DNA of 64,000 nt from contig NZ_CP107819.1 of the NCBI RefSeq assembly GCF_036346295.1, forward strand, positions 3,906,001 to 3,970,000, read 5' to 3'. Of this stretch, positions 48,971 to 61,905 are shown piece after piece; position 1 is the first letter of the stretch; every line of letters begins with the position of its first letter. The notes below the pieces were generated by a model. That model had not been told where the DNA came from. It saw only the letters and a program-made list of their open reading frames with translations, and did not search any database. The DNA comes from Streptomyces sp. NBC_00536. GTDB lineage: Bacteria; Actinomycetota; Actinomycetes; Streptomycetales; Streptomycetaceae. Made by a program: the position numbers and the translations under genes.

Positions 48971-50164
48971 ATGAGCGCACCCGTGGGCGGCAGCCGCCCC
49001 TTCCTGAACCGCCGTCTCGCCTCCTTCGGCACGACGATCTTCGCGGAGATGTCCGCGCTGGCCACGAGCACGGGATCGATCAACCTCGGGCAGGGGTTCC
49101 CCGACACCGACGGCCCCGCCGAGATCGCCGAGGCGGCCTCCCGCGCGGTGCTCTCCGGCCGCGGCAACCAGTACCCGCCCGGCCCCGGCGTCCCCGAGCT
49201 GCGCGCCGCGATCGCCCGCCACCAGCGGCGCTTCTACGGCCTGTCCTACGACCCGGACACCGAGGTCCTGGTCACCGCGGGCGCCACGGAGGCCATCGCG
49301 GCCGCCCTCCTCGCCCTCCTGGAACCGGGTGACGAGGTCATCGCCCTCGAACCGTTCTACGACTCCTACGCCGCCTGCATCGCGATGGCGGGCGCCACCC
49401 GCGTCCCGGTCACCCTGCGCCCGCACGCCGGAGCCTTCGCCCTCGACCTCGACGAGCTGCGCGCCGCCGTCACCCCGCGCACCCGGCTGCTGCTGCTGAA
49501 CACCCCGCACAATCCGACGGGCACCGTGCTGAGCGCGGACGAGCTGGCCGGGATCGCCGCGCTCGCCGTCGAGCGGGACCTGCTCGTCGTCACCGACGAG
49601 GTGTACGAGCACCTGGTCTTCGAGGGCGCGCACACCCCGCTGGCCTCGCTGCCCGGGATGCGCGAGCGCACGGTGACGATCTCCTCCGCGGGCAAGACCT
49701 TCTCCTTCACCGGCTGGAAGGTCGGCTGGGTGACGGCGCCGCCGGAGCTGGTCACGGCGGTCCGCTCGGCCAAGCAGTTCCTGACGTACGTCTCCTCGGG
49801 CCCGTTCCAGTACGCCATCGCCGAGGCCCTGGACCTGCCCGACGGGTACTACGACGACTTCCGCGCCGACATGGCCCGCAAGCGCGACATCCTCTCCACC
49901 GGCCTGAAGGCGGCCGGATTCGAGGTCTACGCCCCGGCCGGCACGTACTTCATCACCACCGACATCGCCGCCTTCGGCGAGCGCGACGGCCTGGACTTCT
50001 GCCGCCGCCTGCCCGCCCTGTGCGGGGTCGTGGCCATCCCCAACCAGGTCTTCTACGACGACAAGGCCGCGGGCGCCACCCAGGTCCGGTTCGCGTTCTG
50101 CAAGAAGGACTCCGTGCTCCAGGAGGCGGCCACCCGGCTCGGCCGCCTCTCCCGGCTCTCGTAG
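48971..50164 (+). CDS. PLP-dependent aminotransferase, class I/II
   Basis: A 397-aa aminotransferase like YbdL/kynurenine aminotransferase or DapC. Landmarks: INLGQGFPDTDGP, TAGATEAIAAALLALLEPGD, NTPHNPTGTVLS, VVTDEVYEHLVF, the PLP lysine in SSAGKTFSFTGWKVGW and VRFAFCKKD with the carboxylate-binding Arg. The usual annotations are succinyldiaminopimelate or methionine/kynurenine aminotransferase; the substrate is uncertain. ATG 48971 is chosen because AAGGA lies 8 nt upstream. Confidence 0.92.
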   Translation: MSAPVGGSRPFLNRRLASFGTTIFAEMSALATSTGSINLGQGFPDTDGPAEIAEAASRAVLSGRGNQYPPGPGVPELRAAIARHQRRFYGLSYDPDTEVLVTAGATEAIAAALLALLEPGDEVIALEPFYDSYAACIAMAGATRVPVTLRPHAGAFALDLDELRAAVTPRTRLLLLNTPHNPTGTVLSADELAGIAALAVERDLLVVTDEVYEHLVFEGAHTPLASLPGMRERTVTISSAGKTFSFTGWKVGWVTAPPELVTAVRSAKQFLTYVSSGPFQYAIAEALDLPDGYYDDFRADMARKRDILSTGLKAAGFEVYAPAGTYFITTDIAAFGERDGLDFCRRLPALCGVVAIPNQVFYDDKAAGATQVRFAFCKKDSVLQEAATRLGRLSRLS

Positions 50165-50231
50165 GGTCTCCCCTGACGGCCTTCCACCCGCGGACGGACG
50201 CACGCACGCAGGACCGGAAGGCCGGGGGGAC

Positions 50232-51407
50232 ATGACCACGGGCACCAGCACGGTGACGGCTGCGCCGCGTCCGCGGACGGCGGCCCTGTCGGCCGGGATG
50301 ACGGCGCTGGCGGTGTTCGCCGCGGTGCGCGCCTTCGGGGCACTCGTGATCGCGGTCGCCTCCTGGTGGCTGGGCAAGGACCCGCTCGCCGTCCTCGGCA
50401 CGTCCTTCGACTCCGGCTGGTACATCGCGATCACCGAGCACGGGTACGGGCGCAGCCTCGCCTGGCCCCACAGCGGCTCCGTACAGAGCGATCTGGCCTT
50501 CTTCCCGCTCTACCCCTCCCTGATGCGGCTGACGACCCTCCTGCTGCCCGTGGGGGCCGCCGGGGCGGGTCTCCTGGTCGCCTGGGGAGCGGCCGCGGCG
50601 GCCGCCGTCGGGGTGTACCGGGTCGGCGAGCGGGTCGCGGGGGCCCGGGCCGGGGTGCTGCTGGTGGCGCTGTGGGGGGCGCAGCCGCACGCCGTGGTGT
50701 TCACCATCGGCTACACGGAACCGCTGCTGGCGGCGCTGGCCGCCTGGTCGCTGTACGCGCTGCTGCGCGAGCGGTGGCTGTGGGCGGCGGGCCTCGCGGT
50801 GCTGGCCGGGCTGACCCGGCCGACCGGTATCGCGGTGGCCGCGGCGGTGTCACTGGCCGCGCTGTACGCCCTCCTGGCACGCGGGGCGCACCGGCGGCCC
50901 GAGGTGTGGGCGGCCGGGCTGCTGGCCCCGGCGGGCTGGGCGGCGTACGTACTGGCGGTGGGCGCGCACCAGGACGACCTGCTGGGCGGCTACTTCGCCG
51001 TGCAGGATTCCTGGGGCTCGCGCTTCGACTTCGGGGCGGGTGCGGTGCGCTCGGCCGCGAAGGTGCTGGCGGGGCACGGCTCGCCGCAGGCCGCGATGAC
51101 CCTGGCGGTGCTGGCCGTGGCCCTCGGGCTGATGGTGCTGCTCGTGGTGGACCGGGCGGCGCTGGGCCCGGCGGCGCTGCCGCTGCTCGTGTACTGCGCC
51201 GTGCTGCTGGTGATAACCCTCGGCGGGGCCGGGTTCTTCGAGTCCAAGCCGAGGTTCCTGCTGCCGGCCTTCCCGCTGCTGCTGCCGGCCGCGGCCGCCA
51301 TGGCGAAAGCCCGGCCGCGGACCGCGGTCGTGGTGACCGGGGTCCTGGCCGGGCTCTCGTGCGGTTACGGGGCCTACCTGATGCTCGGGCCCCACGTACC
51401 GCTGTAG
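50232..51407 (+). CDS. Polytopic glycosyltransferase, PIG-V-like
   Basis: A 391-aa integral membrane protein with about ten helices. The FDSGWYIAITEHGYG loop after the first helix matches PIG-V-like mannosyltransferases (GT-C fold), where an Asp in this loop is catalytic. A second loop has SDLAFFPLYPSLMRL. It probably moves mannose from a polyprenyl donor onto a lipid or protein outside the membrane. GGGGGGAC lies before the ATG. Function among actinobacterial glycolipids is inferred. Confidence 0.8.
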   Translation: MTTGTSTVTAAPRPRTAALSAGMTALAVFAAVRAFGALVIAVASWWLGKDPLAVLGTSFDSGWYIAITEHGYGRSLAWPHSGSVQSDLAFFPLYPSLMRLTTLLLPVGAAGAGLLVAWGAAAAAAVGVYRVGERVAGARAGVLLVALWGAQPHAVVFTIGYTEPLLAALAAWSLYALLRERWLWAAGLAVLAGLTRPTGIAVAAAVSLAALYALLARGAHRRPEVWAAGLLAPAGWAAYVLAVGAHQDDLLGGYFAVQDSWGSRFDFGAGAVRSAAKVLAGHGSPQAAMTLAVLAVALGLMVLLVVDRAALGPAALPLLVYCAVLLVITLGGAGFFESKPRFLLPAFPLLLPAAAAMAKARPRTAVVVTGVLAGLSCGYGAYLMLGPHVPL

Positions 51408-51437
51408 AACTGCTGGCGACTGCCGGCGCCTGCGGAC

Positions 51438-51995
51438 TCAGTTCTTCGAGTCGTCGTCGCCCTCGGCGTCGTCGCTCTTGTCCGCGGAGTCCGCCGAGTC
51501 GACGTCCTTCTCCAGGCCGAACTGCTCCAGGAGCCACTTGTCGAACTCGATGGACGCGCGGACCCAGCTGACCGTGGAGGACACGAAGTGCTCCAGGGAG
51601 ACGCCGGTGCCGATCAGCATCTGCGCCTCACCGATCAGACGGACCGAGCCGTCGTCGTGGGTGTGGCTGTAGACCTTCGGCCACAGGGTGCGGCGGTTCC
51701 AGTCGTCGATGGCTTCGAGGAGCTGGTGCTTGTCCTCGATGGCGTGCGGGCGGTCGTAGAACGTCCGCACCGAGAAGACCTGCTGCTCGCCTTCACCACG
51801 GAACATGAAGTACGTGCGGAAGTCCTCCCACGGCGCCGCGAGGTCACCCTCGTCGTCGACGACGTACTTCAGCTCCATCTGCTCCAGGAGCTGCTTGACC
51901 AGATCCTGGTCGGGGACGACGGGTCCCGCCGAGCCTGTGGCCTGCGGTTCGGGCTGACCCCCGAAGTTCGGAATCGAGGCCGGGTCGATGCTCAC
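51438..51995 (-). CDS. YbjN-domain protein
   Basis: A 185-aa YbjN/CesT-like protein: a helix LVKQLLEQMELKYVVDDEGD, strands through YFMFRGEGEQQVFSVRTFYD and the family stretch AIDDWNRRTLWPKVYSHTHD, LIGEAQMLIGTGVSLEHFV. The C-terminus is an acidic Asp/Ser run. These chaperone-like proteins may bind partners in stress responses. It starts at GTG 51995 with GGGAAG upstream and lies in line after clpB. Confidence 0.88.
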   Translation of the reverse strand: MSIDPASIPNFGGQPEPQATGSAGPVVPDQDLVKQLLEQMELKYVVDDEGDLAAPWEDFRTYFMFRGEGEQQVFSVRTFYDRPHAIEDKHQLLEAIDDWNRRTLWPKVYSHTHDDGSVRLIGEAQMLIGTGVSLEHFVSSTVSWVRASIEFDKWLLEQFGLEKDVDSADSADKSDDAEGDDDSKN

Positions 51996-52130
51996 CGTGT
52001 ACTTCCCTTCGTGCGGATACCTTCATCCTCCCCCATCGCGCCCACCCCGTGTCCACCCCCGTACGCCTGATCCGCTCCGGGCGGACACGCATAAGAGCTG
52101 GTTAAAGGCGGGATGCTGGTCAAGGAGGGA

Positions 52131-54716
<2,586 letters not shown>

Positions 54717-54775
54717 GTACGGCTCCTCTCCGTTCCTTCTTCCGTTCCCTCTTTGCCATGGGAAGCGTGCACAAA

Positions 54776-54796
54776 GTTGAGTCTATTCCACTCAAG
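54776..54796. promoter_or_regulatory. HAIR element (HspR operator) before clpB
   Basis: GTTGAGT-CTATTCC-ACTCAAG; 13 of 14 arm positions match the HAIR consensus CTTGAGT-N7-ACTCAAG. Confidence 0.85.
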
Positions 54797-54846
54797 GGGG
54801 AGCCAGGGGCGGAACGGGCCCCGCGAACTCGTGCGCCGCGGCCTCG

Positions 54847-54852
54847 TACGCT
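54847..54852 (+). promoter_or_regulatory. -10 element TACGCT of the PPOX gene
   Basis: TACGCT, 7 nt, ATG 54860; leaderless. It is 51 bp from the clpB HAIR element on the divergent side. Confidence 0.55.
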
Positions 54853-54859
54853 TCGGCGC

Positions 54860-55264
54860 ATGTCCCATGACGTACTCAACCCGACGGCCGACTACCTCGC
54901 CTTCTGGCGGGAACGGCACGTGTGCACGCTGACCACCCCGCGCCCCGACGGGACGCCGCACGTCGTGCCCGTGGGCGTGACGTACGACCCGGAGGCCGGG
55001 GTGGCGCGGGTGATCAGCAACAAGCACAGCAAGAAGATCCGCAACGTCCTGGCGGCGGGGCCCGAGGGGGTGCGGGCGGCGGTGTGCCAGATGGCGGGGC
55101 GTCGCTGGGCGACGCTCGAAGGGCGCGCCACGGTCCTCGACGACGGGGCGGCGGTCGCCGAGGCGGTGGAGCGCTACGCGGAGCGGTACGGACGCGTCCC
55201 GTCGCCCAATCCGGACCGGGTCGTCCTGGTGATCACGCTCGACCGCGCGATGGGCCGCGCCTGA
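54860..55264 (+). CDS. PPOX-class (split-barrel) flavin or F420 protein
   Basis: A 134-aa split-barrel protein of the pyridoxamine-5'-phosphate-oxidase superfamily, in the F420-dependent branch: VCTLTTPRPDGTPHVVPVGV, ISNKHSKKIRNV and WATLEGRATVLDD. The branch reduces or oxidises varied metabolites with F420 or FMN. It is divergent from clpB and may respond to the same HAIR region, but that is only proximity. A strong hairpin follows. Confidence 0.85.
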   Translation: MSHDVLNPTADYLAFWRERHVCTLTTPRPDGTPHVVPVGVTYDPEAGVARVISNKHSKKIRNVLAAGPEGVRAAVCQMAGRRWATLEGRATVLDDGAAVAEAVERYAERYGRVPSPNPDRVVLVITLDRAMGRA

Positions 55265-55388
55265 GGGGCGGAGCAGGGGTGTGCCCCTCGGTGCGGTGCC
55301 ATGGCGAGCGGTGCCGCCGTCAGCGGCGCCACTGATTTATTCGGGCCAATTCCGGAAGGTTTCCGGTTCAAGCACTGGACGCGGGGTG

Positions 55389-55432
55389 CACAGCGGCGCC
55401 ATCGTGTTCAGGTTCACGATGGCGCCGCTGTG
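55389..55432. terminator. Bidirectional terminator after the PPOX gene
   Basis: An 18-bp perfect stem beginning CACAGCGGCGCC with an 8-nt loop, between convergent genes. Confidence 0.85.
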
Positions 55433-55475
55433 TGGGGGAAGCGCCTGAGCGATCTGCGACGACGGGGGAATCGCT

Positions 55476-55799
55476 TCAGGCACTGCGGGGGGTGGCGGAG
55501 GTGACGGTGGTGGCATCGGGTTCGAAGAGCTGGTGGTCGCGCTGATCCAGATTGACGAAGACCATTCCGTAGCGCACCTCGCAGCGGACGGGCTGCGGCG
55601 CACCGCGCGGGCGGCGCAGGCAGCGGTAGGCGCGGACGTCCTCGTCCTCCTCGCGCACGACGACGATCGGCTGGCCGAAGAGGGTGACCATCAACGAATC
55701 GCCAGTGTGGGGGATGGCCGTGACGAGATCGATGAACTGCCATCCGGAGCGGTACGCGGATGCCATTTCGCGACGGAAGTCGCGGTCGTCGGGGGTCAT
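55476..55799 (-). CDS. Rieske-oxygenase-like fragment without cluster ligands
   Basis: A 107-aa protein that reads like the N-terminal part of an aromatic-ring-hydroxylating oxygenase: SGWQFIDLVTAIPHTGDSLM, TLFGQPIVVVREEDEDVRAY, then RCLRRPRGAPQPVRCEVRYGMVFVNLD. The Rieske pattern CxH(x~16)CxxH is not there; two Cys remain in RCLRRP and VRCEV, so a 2Fe-2S cluster is unlikely. Its ATG overlaps the stop of the repeat-peptide gene (ATGA), so the two are translated together; its job may be to bind or process that peptide. It could also be a decaying gene. Confidence 0.55.
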   Translation of the reverse strand: MTPDDRDFRREMASAYRSGWQFIDLVTAIPHTGDSLMVTLFGQPIVVVREEDEDVRAYRCLRRPRGAPQPVRCEVRYGMVFVNLDQRDHQLFEPDATTVTSATPRSA

Positions 55800-56074
55800 G
55801 AGGCCACCGCCTCGGGCTGAGAGGTCCATCCTGTGTCGCCTCCGGTGCCTTGCGGTGCATCGGTCCAGCCCGTGTCGTCCTTCAGATCGTTCTTCAGAAC
55901 CGGCGCACTGGTCCAGCCGGTGTCGAACGATGTTCCTGCCGGCGCACTGGTCCAGCCTGTGTCATAGCTGGCCCTAGCGCTCCCCGCGTCAGTGTCGACG
56001 GCGCTTATTGCACCAAAAACGGCAACGGCGGAGAAAACAACGGCAAGCGCCGAGCGAAGCATTCTTTTGTACAT
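55796..56074 (-). CDS. Secreted peptide with four DTGWT repeats
   Basis: A 92-aa protein with a Sec signal (residues 1-25, hydrophobic run ALAVVFSAVAVFGAISA) and four copies of an 8-residue motif: DTGWTSAP at 38-45 and 51-58, DTGWTDAP at 67-74, DTGWTSQP at 80-87, separated by short variable spacers. Nothing else is in the mature part. That is the layout of a multi-copy precursor (signal or surface peptide), but it is not a family I recognise. It lies between a divergent LuxR regulator and the coupled Rieske-like gene. ATG 56074 gives the signal peptide; GAGGA lies upstream. Confidence 0.7.
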   Translation of the reverse strand: MYKRMLRSALAVVFSAVAVFGAISAVDTDAGSARASYDTGWTSAPAGTSFDTGWTSAPVLKNDLKDDTGWTDAPQGTGGDTGWTSQPEAVAS

Positions 56075-56176
56075 GGTCGGCTTCGTCCTCACTTGATGGA
56101 ATCCTCTCCCCCGCGTGTCCGACGATGGCTCATTCAGGCACGTCACTGCCACAGGGACGATGCATCATGTTCTTGC

Positions 56177-57259
56177 ATGTTCAGGACCCTGGGGGGTGGA
56201 GATTTGCCCAGAAGCGGCACAAACGAGACACATCCCCACCCCGTCACGTCTCTGTGTGACGAGGGAGCGCGTCTCTACGCGGCGGCGCTCAGCACGGGCC
56301 GTATCGCAAGGGGAGAAGTTGAAAACGCCCCCTGCCTGCTTGAATTCGCTCTTCTGCAGCCCGATCCGGACGACGCGAACCAGCTGCGTCCGGTTCCCCC
56401 ATCCGTCGCATTGGCCCAACGGCTGCATCCGATTGAACGCGAGATCCAGGACCGCCGACGCAGCGCTGTAGATCTCACCGACGCTTTCGAGCCGTTCCTT
56501 ACCATCAGCGCCCAGAGTCCCGCCAACACCCACGCCATCACCGTGCTGGAGGGCTTCGAGCGGATCAACGCCGCCCTGAACCTGGCCACCGCCGAATGCC
56601 ACACCGAGGTGCTGACGGTCCAGCCCGGCGGCGCCCGGCCCTCGCTGGCCCTGACCCAGGCGCTGGAACGCGACGCGCCGCTGATCGACCGCGGGGTCAG
56701 CATACGGACCCTCTACCAGCACACCGCGCGGCACAGCCAGGGCACGCTGGCCTACGTCGACCGGATCTCCGCGGGCAAGGTGGAGATCCGCACGCTGGAA
56801 GAACTGATAGAGCGCCTCATCATCTTCGACCGCACCGTGGCCTTCATCCCCGCCAGCGACGACCGGCGGGTGGCGCTGGAACTGCGCCACCCGGGTCTCG
56901 TCGAATACCTCATCAAGGTCTTCGAGCAGCTCTGGCGGCGCGCTGTGCCCCTGCGCCAGGAAGTGACGTACCGGCACACCCCCGAGGGGATTTCGGGCGT
57001 CCAGCGCTCCATCGCGCAGCTCCTGGTGGAGGGGTACGTCGACGAGGCCATCGCCCGGCGGCTCGGGATGAACGTACGGACGGCCCGCGCGCACATCGCG
57101 AAGCTGGCCACCGTCCTGGGCAGCGGGAGCCGCGCGCAGCTCGGCTTCCTGATCGCCCAGTCGGGGATCCTCGACGGACCGGGCAGCCTGCCGGGCGGCG
57201 GCGGACTGACCGCCGAACACGACCCGGACCCGGACCTCGGCCCCGGCCACCTCGTGTGA
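56177..57259 (+). CDS. LuxR-family regulator with a PLD/TrmB-like middle
   Basis: A 360-aa regulator. N-terminal part LCDEGARLYAAALSTGRIAR, APCLLEFALLQPDPDD is a degenerate HTH region; the middle (NTHAITVLEGFERINAALNL, RGVSIRTLYQHTARHS, KVEIRTLEELIERLIIFDRT) resembles the PLD-like domain of TrmB regulators; the C-terminus is a LuxR HTH (GVQRSIAQLLVEGYVDEAIA, MNVRTARAHIAKLATVLGS). This architecture is frequent beside small secreted-peptide and RiPP genes in Streptomyces. ATG 56177 is chosen as the first that retains the family N-terminus. It is divergent from the DTGWT peptide gene. Confidence 0.8.
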   Translation: MFRTLGGGDLPRSGTNETHPHPVTSLCDEGARLYAAALSTGRIARGEVENAPCLLEFALLQPDPDDANQLRPVPPSVALAQRLHPIEREIQDRRRSAVDLTDAFEPFLTISAQSPANTHAITVLEGFERINAALNLATAECHTEVLTVQPGGARPSLALTQALERDAPLIDRGVSIRTLYQHTARHSQGTLAYVDRISAGKVEIRTLEELIERLIIFDRTVAFIPASDDRRVALELRHPGLVEYLIKVFEQLWRRAVPLRQEVTYRHTPEGISGVQRSIAQLLVEGYVDEAIARRLGMNVRTARAHIAKLATVLGSGSRAQLGFLIAQSGILDGPGSLPGGGGLTAEHDPDPDLGPGHLV

Positions 57260-57294
57260 ACACGGTCGTGTGAACGCGGTCGTGTGAACGCGCG
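57253..57294 (+). repeat. Three tandem 14-bp units at the LuxR 3' end
   Basis: CGTGTGAACGCGGT-type units, the first containing the stop codon of the LuxR gene. Confidence 0.85.
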
Positions 57295-57331
57295 AAGGCC
57301 CCGCCCCCCGGGCAGGGGGGCGGGGCCTTCG
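57293..57331. terminator. Bidirectional terminator between the LuxR gene and hspR
   Basis: A 17-bp stem CGAAGGCCCCGCCCCCC with a 5-nt loop, between convergent genes. Confidence 0.85.
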
Positions 57332-57381
57332 TGGCCGGTTTCGTGGCCGGTACGGCGTACCCGGTACGGCGTCGCCGCGGG

Positions 57382-57834
57382 TCAGTCCAGCGGCCGCTTG
57401 GGGCTGGGGCGCCAGACCACCAGGGCGTTGCCCGGCTGCGGCGGCTGGTACGGGACCAGGTCCCGCCGGTACGAAGCGTGCACCTGGGCCTCGCGCTGGC
57501 GCAGCACCGCCGCCGCTCCGTCCACAGCTGTGGACAGTTCGGCGACGCGCTGCTGGAGCGCGGCGACCTGGTTCTCCAGCTCGATGATCCGCTTGATGCC
57601 CGCCAGGTTGATGCCCTCGTCCTGGGACAGCGCCTGCACCGTGCGGAGCAGCTCGATGTCACGGGCCGAATAGCGGCGGCCGCGGCCGGCCGTCCGGTCC
57701 GGGGAGACCAGACCGAGGCGGTCGTACTGGCGGAGGGTCTGCGGATGCAGACCCGAGAGCTGGGCGGCCACCGAGATGACGTAGACCGGGGTCTCGTCGG
57801 TCAGCTGATAAGGATTGCGTCGGCGGCCGTCCAT
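57382..57834 (-). CDS. hspR: Heat-shock repressor HspR
   Basis: A 150-aa MerR-type repressor. The HTH opens with VYVISVAAQLSGLHPQTLRQ, followed by GLVSPDRTAGRGRRYSARDI and a coiled-coil (IIELENQVAALQQRVAELST). HspR binds HAIR sites and represses dnaK and clpB, with DnaK as co-repressor; that is known for the S. coelicolor protein. It starts 1 bp after dnaJ ends, last in the operon, so it controls its own supply. ATG 57834. Confidence 0.97.
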   Translation of the reverse strand: MDGRRRNPYQLTDETPVYVISVAAQLSGLHPQTLRQYDRLGLVSPDRTAGRGRRYSARDIELLRTVQALSQDEGINLAGIKRIIELENQVAALQQRVAELSTAVDGAAAVLRQREAQVHASYRRDLVPYQPPQPGNALVVWRPSPKRPLD

Positions 57835-57835
57835 G

Positions 57836-59026
57836 TCATGCTCCCTTCGCGGACTCGAACAGGATGGAGCGCGGATCCTCCGAGGCCGTGGCGTCGCGGA
57901 ACGACTCCAGCGCCTCACGGGCCTTGTCCGACAGCTCCGTCGGGACGGCCACCTCGACCGTCACCAGCAGGTCGCCGCGGGTGCCGTCCTTGCGGACCGC
58001 GCCCTTGCCACGGGCGCGCATCGTGCGCCCGTTGGGGGTGCCCGGCGGCAGCTTCAGCGTCACCGCGGGGCCGTTCAGGGTCGGCACCTTGATGTCGGCG
58101 CCCAGCGTCGCCTCGGCGAAGGTGACGGGGACGGTGACCGTGAGGTTGTCGTCCCTGCGCCCGAACACCGGGTGGCTGCCGACGTGCACGACGACGTACA
58201 AGTCGCCGCCGGGACCGCCGCGTTCGCCCGGAGCGCCCTTGCCGCGCAGCCGGATCCGCTGGCCGTCGGAGACGCCCGCCGGGATCCGGACCTGCATGGT
58301 GCGCGAGGAACGGGCCCGGCCGCTGCCCTTGCAGATGTCACAGGGGGTCTCGGCGATCAGGCCGCGGCCCTTGCAGTCCGCGCACGGGTCGGTCAGCGAG
58401 AAACCGCCGCCGCTGCCGCGCGAGACCTGCCCGGTGCCGACGCAGGTCGGGCACACCCGGGGCGTGCCGTTCTTGTCGCCGGTGCCCGAACACGCCTTGC
58501 AGGGTGCCTGCGAGGACATCCGCAGCGGCACCGTGGCCCCGTCCACCGCCTCCGTGAAGGAGAGGGTGACCTCGGACTCGATGTCCTGGCCGCGGCGCGG
58601 CTGGGTGCGGGTGCCCGCACCGGCGCCCGCGCCACCGCGGTTGAACAGGCCGCCGAAGACATCGCCCAGACCGCCGCCGAAGCCGCCGGCGCCCGCTCCG
58701 CCCCCGCCCTGGGCGCCTCCGAAGAGGTCGCCCAGGTCGAAGTTGGAGAAGCCGCCACCGCCGCCGGGACCGGGGCGGAAGCCACCGTTCCCGAACAGCG
58801 CGCGCGCCTCGTCGTACTCCTTGCGCTTCTTGGCGTCCCCGAGGATGTCGTGCGCCTCGGAGATCTCCTTGAAGCGCTCCTCGGCCGAGGAGTCACCCTT
58901 GTTGGCGTCCGGGTGGAACTCGCGGGCGAGCTTCCGGTACGCCTTCTTGATCTCGGCCTCGGTCGCGTCCTTCGGGACACCGAGGACCTTGTAGTAGTCC
59001 TTCTCGACGAAGTCCTTAGTGCTCAT
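57836..59026 (-). CDS. dnaJ: Chaperone DnaJ
   Basis: A 396-aa DnaJ of full type: J-domain at 1-75 with the HPD motif (FHPDANKGD), a Gly/Phe-rich region (PGPGGGGGFSNFDLGDLFGG), a zinc domain with four CxxCxGxG repeats (ACSGTGDKNG, CVGTGQVSRG, CADCKGRGLI, CDICKGSGRA) and C-terminal substrate domains. It stimulates DnaK's ATPase and delivers substrates. Third in the dnaK operon, 41 bp after grpE. Confidence 0.97.
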   Translation of the reverse strand: MSTKDFVEKDYYKVLGVPKDATEAEIKKAYRKLAREFHPDANKGDSSAEERFKEISEAHDILGDAKKRKEYDEARALFGNGGFRPGPGGGGGFSNFDLGDLFGGAQGGGGAGAGGFGGGLGDVFGGLFNRGGAGAGAGTRTQPRRGQDIESEVTLSFTEAVDGATVPLRMSSQAPCKACSGTGDKNGTPRVCPTCVGTGQVSRGSGGGFSLTDPCADCKGRGLIAETPCDICKGSGRARSSRTMQVRIPAGVSDGQRIRLRGKGAPGERGGPGGDLYVVVHVGSHPVFGRRDDNLTVTVPVTFAEATLGADIKVPTLNGPAVTLKLPPGTPNGRTMRARGKGAVRKDGTRGDLLVTVEVAVPTELSDKAREALESFRDATASEDPRSILFESAKGA

Positions 59027-59067
59027 CCTCGGTGGCCCTCCTCTCGTGACGTGCTGACATCAGACCT

Positions 59068-59744
59068 TCAGCCCTTGTCGGACCCGTCCGTGTCCGTACC
59101 CGGCTCGGCCGCGTCCTCGGACTTGGCCGGAGCGGCCGCGCCCGGCTGGGGCTCGGCCACCGCGACGCGCGCGGGACGGATCGTACGCTCGCCGATCCGG
59201 TAGCCCGGCTGCAGGATCGCCACGCAGGTGTCCTCGGTGACGTCCGGCGCGTACGAGTGCATCAGGGCCTCGTGGATCGTCGGGTCGAAGGGCTCGCCCT
59301 CCTTGCCGAACTGCTGCAGGCCCATCTTGGCGGCGGCCGTCTCCAGCGATTCGGCCACCGACTTGAAGCCACCGAGCAGTTCGCCATGTTCCCGCGCGCG
59401 GCCGATGTCGTCCAGCGTCGGGAGCAGTTCGGTCAGGAGGGACGCGACCGCGATCTCCTTGACGGCGATCCGGTCCCGCTCGACCCGGCGGCGGTAGTTC
59501 TGGTACTCGGCCTGGAGCCGCTGGAGGTCCGCGGTGCGCTCGCCGAGCGCGGTACGGGCCTGGTCCAGCTGAGCCAGCAGAGCGGTTTCCTTGCCGAGCG
59601 ACTCGGCTGCTCCTGCGTCCCCGGCCGGGGCCGCCTTCTCCTCCTTGGAGGAGTCGGCGGCCTTCGGCTCGGCAGCGGCGTCATCCGCCTTGTCGCCGGT
59701 GGGGACTTCGGGCTTCTCGTCGAAGCCCGGGGTCTCCTCCGACA

Positions 59745-59745
<1 letters not shown>
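59068..59745 (-). CDS. grpE: Nucleotide exchange factor GrpE
   Basis: A 225-aa GrpE with a long acidic, Ala-rich N-terminal arm, a coiled-coil (RTALGERTADLQRLQAEYQN, YRRRVERDRIAVKEIAVASL), and the C-terminal beta domain (FDPTIHEALMHSYAPDVTED, ILQPGYRIGERTIRPARVAV). It ejects ADP from DnaK. Its ATG overlaps the dnaK stop by one base. Confidence 0.96.
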
Positions 59746-61700
<1,955 letters not shown>

Positions 61701-61742
61701 TTAGGTGGCTCTTACGCTCAGTGGGTGTCGCCTCCGGCGGGC

Positions 61743-61820
61743 CCTCAAACGCCGGGCGGGCTGGATCGGGGCATTTCAGCCCCGCCGGCGTTTGAGGCGC
61801 GGGGTCCGAGGCAGAGCCCC
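61743..61820. repeat. Palindromic Streptomyces intergenic repeat
   Basis: Left arm CCTCAAACGCCGGGCGGGCTG-like and right arm ending GCGTTTGAGG form a 55-bp palindrome (61743-61797), continued by a conserved GGGGTCCGAGG tail. One half is also found in kynU (29311-29358). Confidence 0.8.
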
Positions 61821-61905
61821 GGGGCGGGCGGGGTCGCAGGGCCAGGCGGGCGACCGGCCCGCGCGCCCCCACCCCCCGCCGGGAGGCGTACGGCACGGTG
61901 CCTGC

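Noticed and set aside
55476..55799. A functional Rieske protein
   Set aside because: The Cys-His pairs that bind the cluster are absent.
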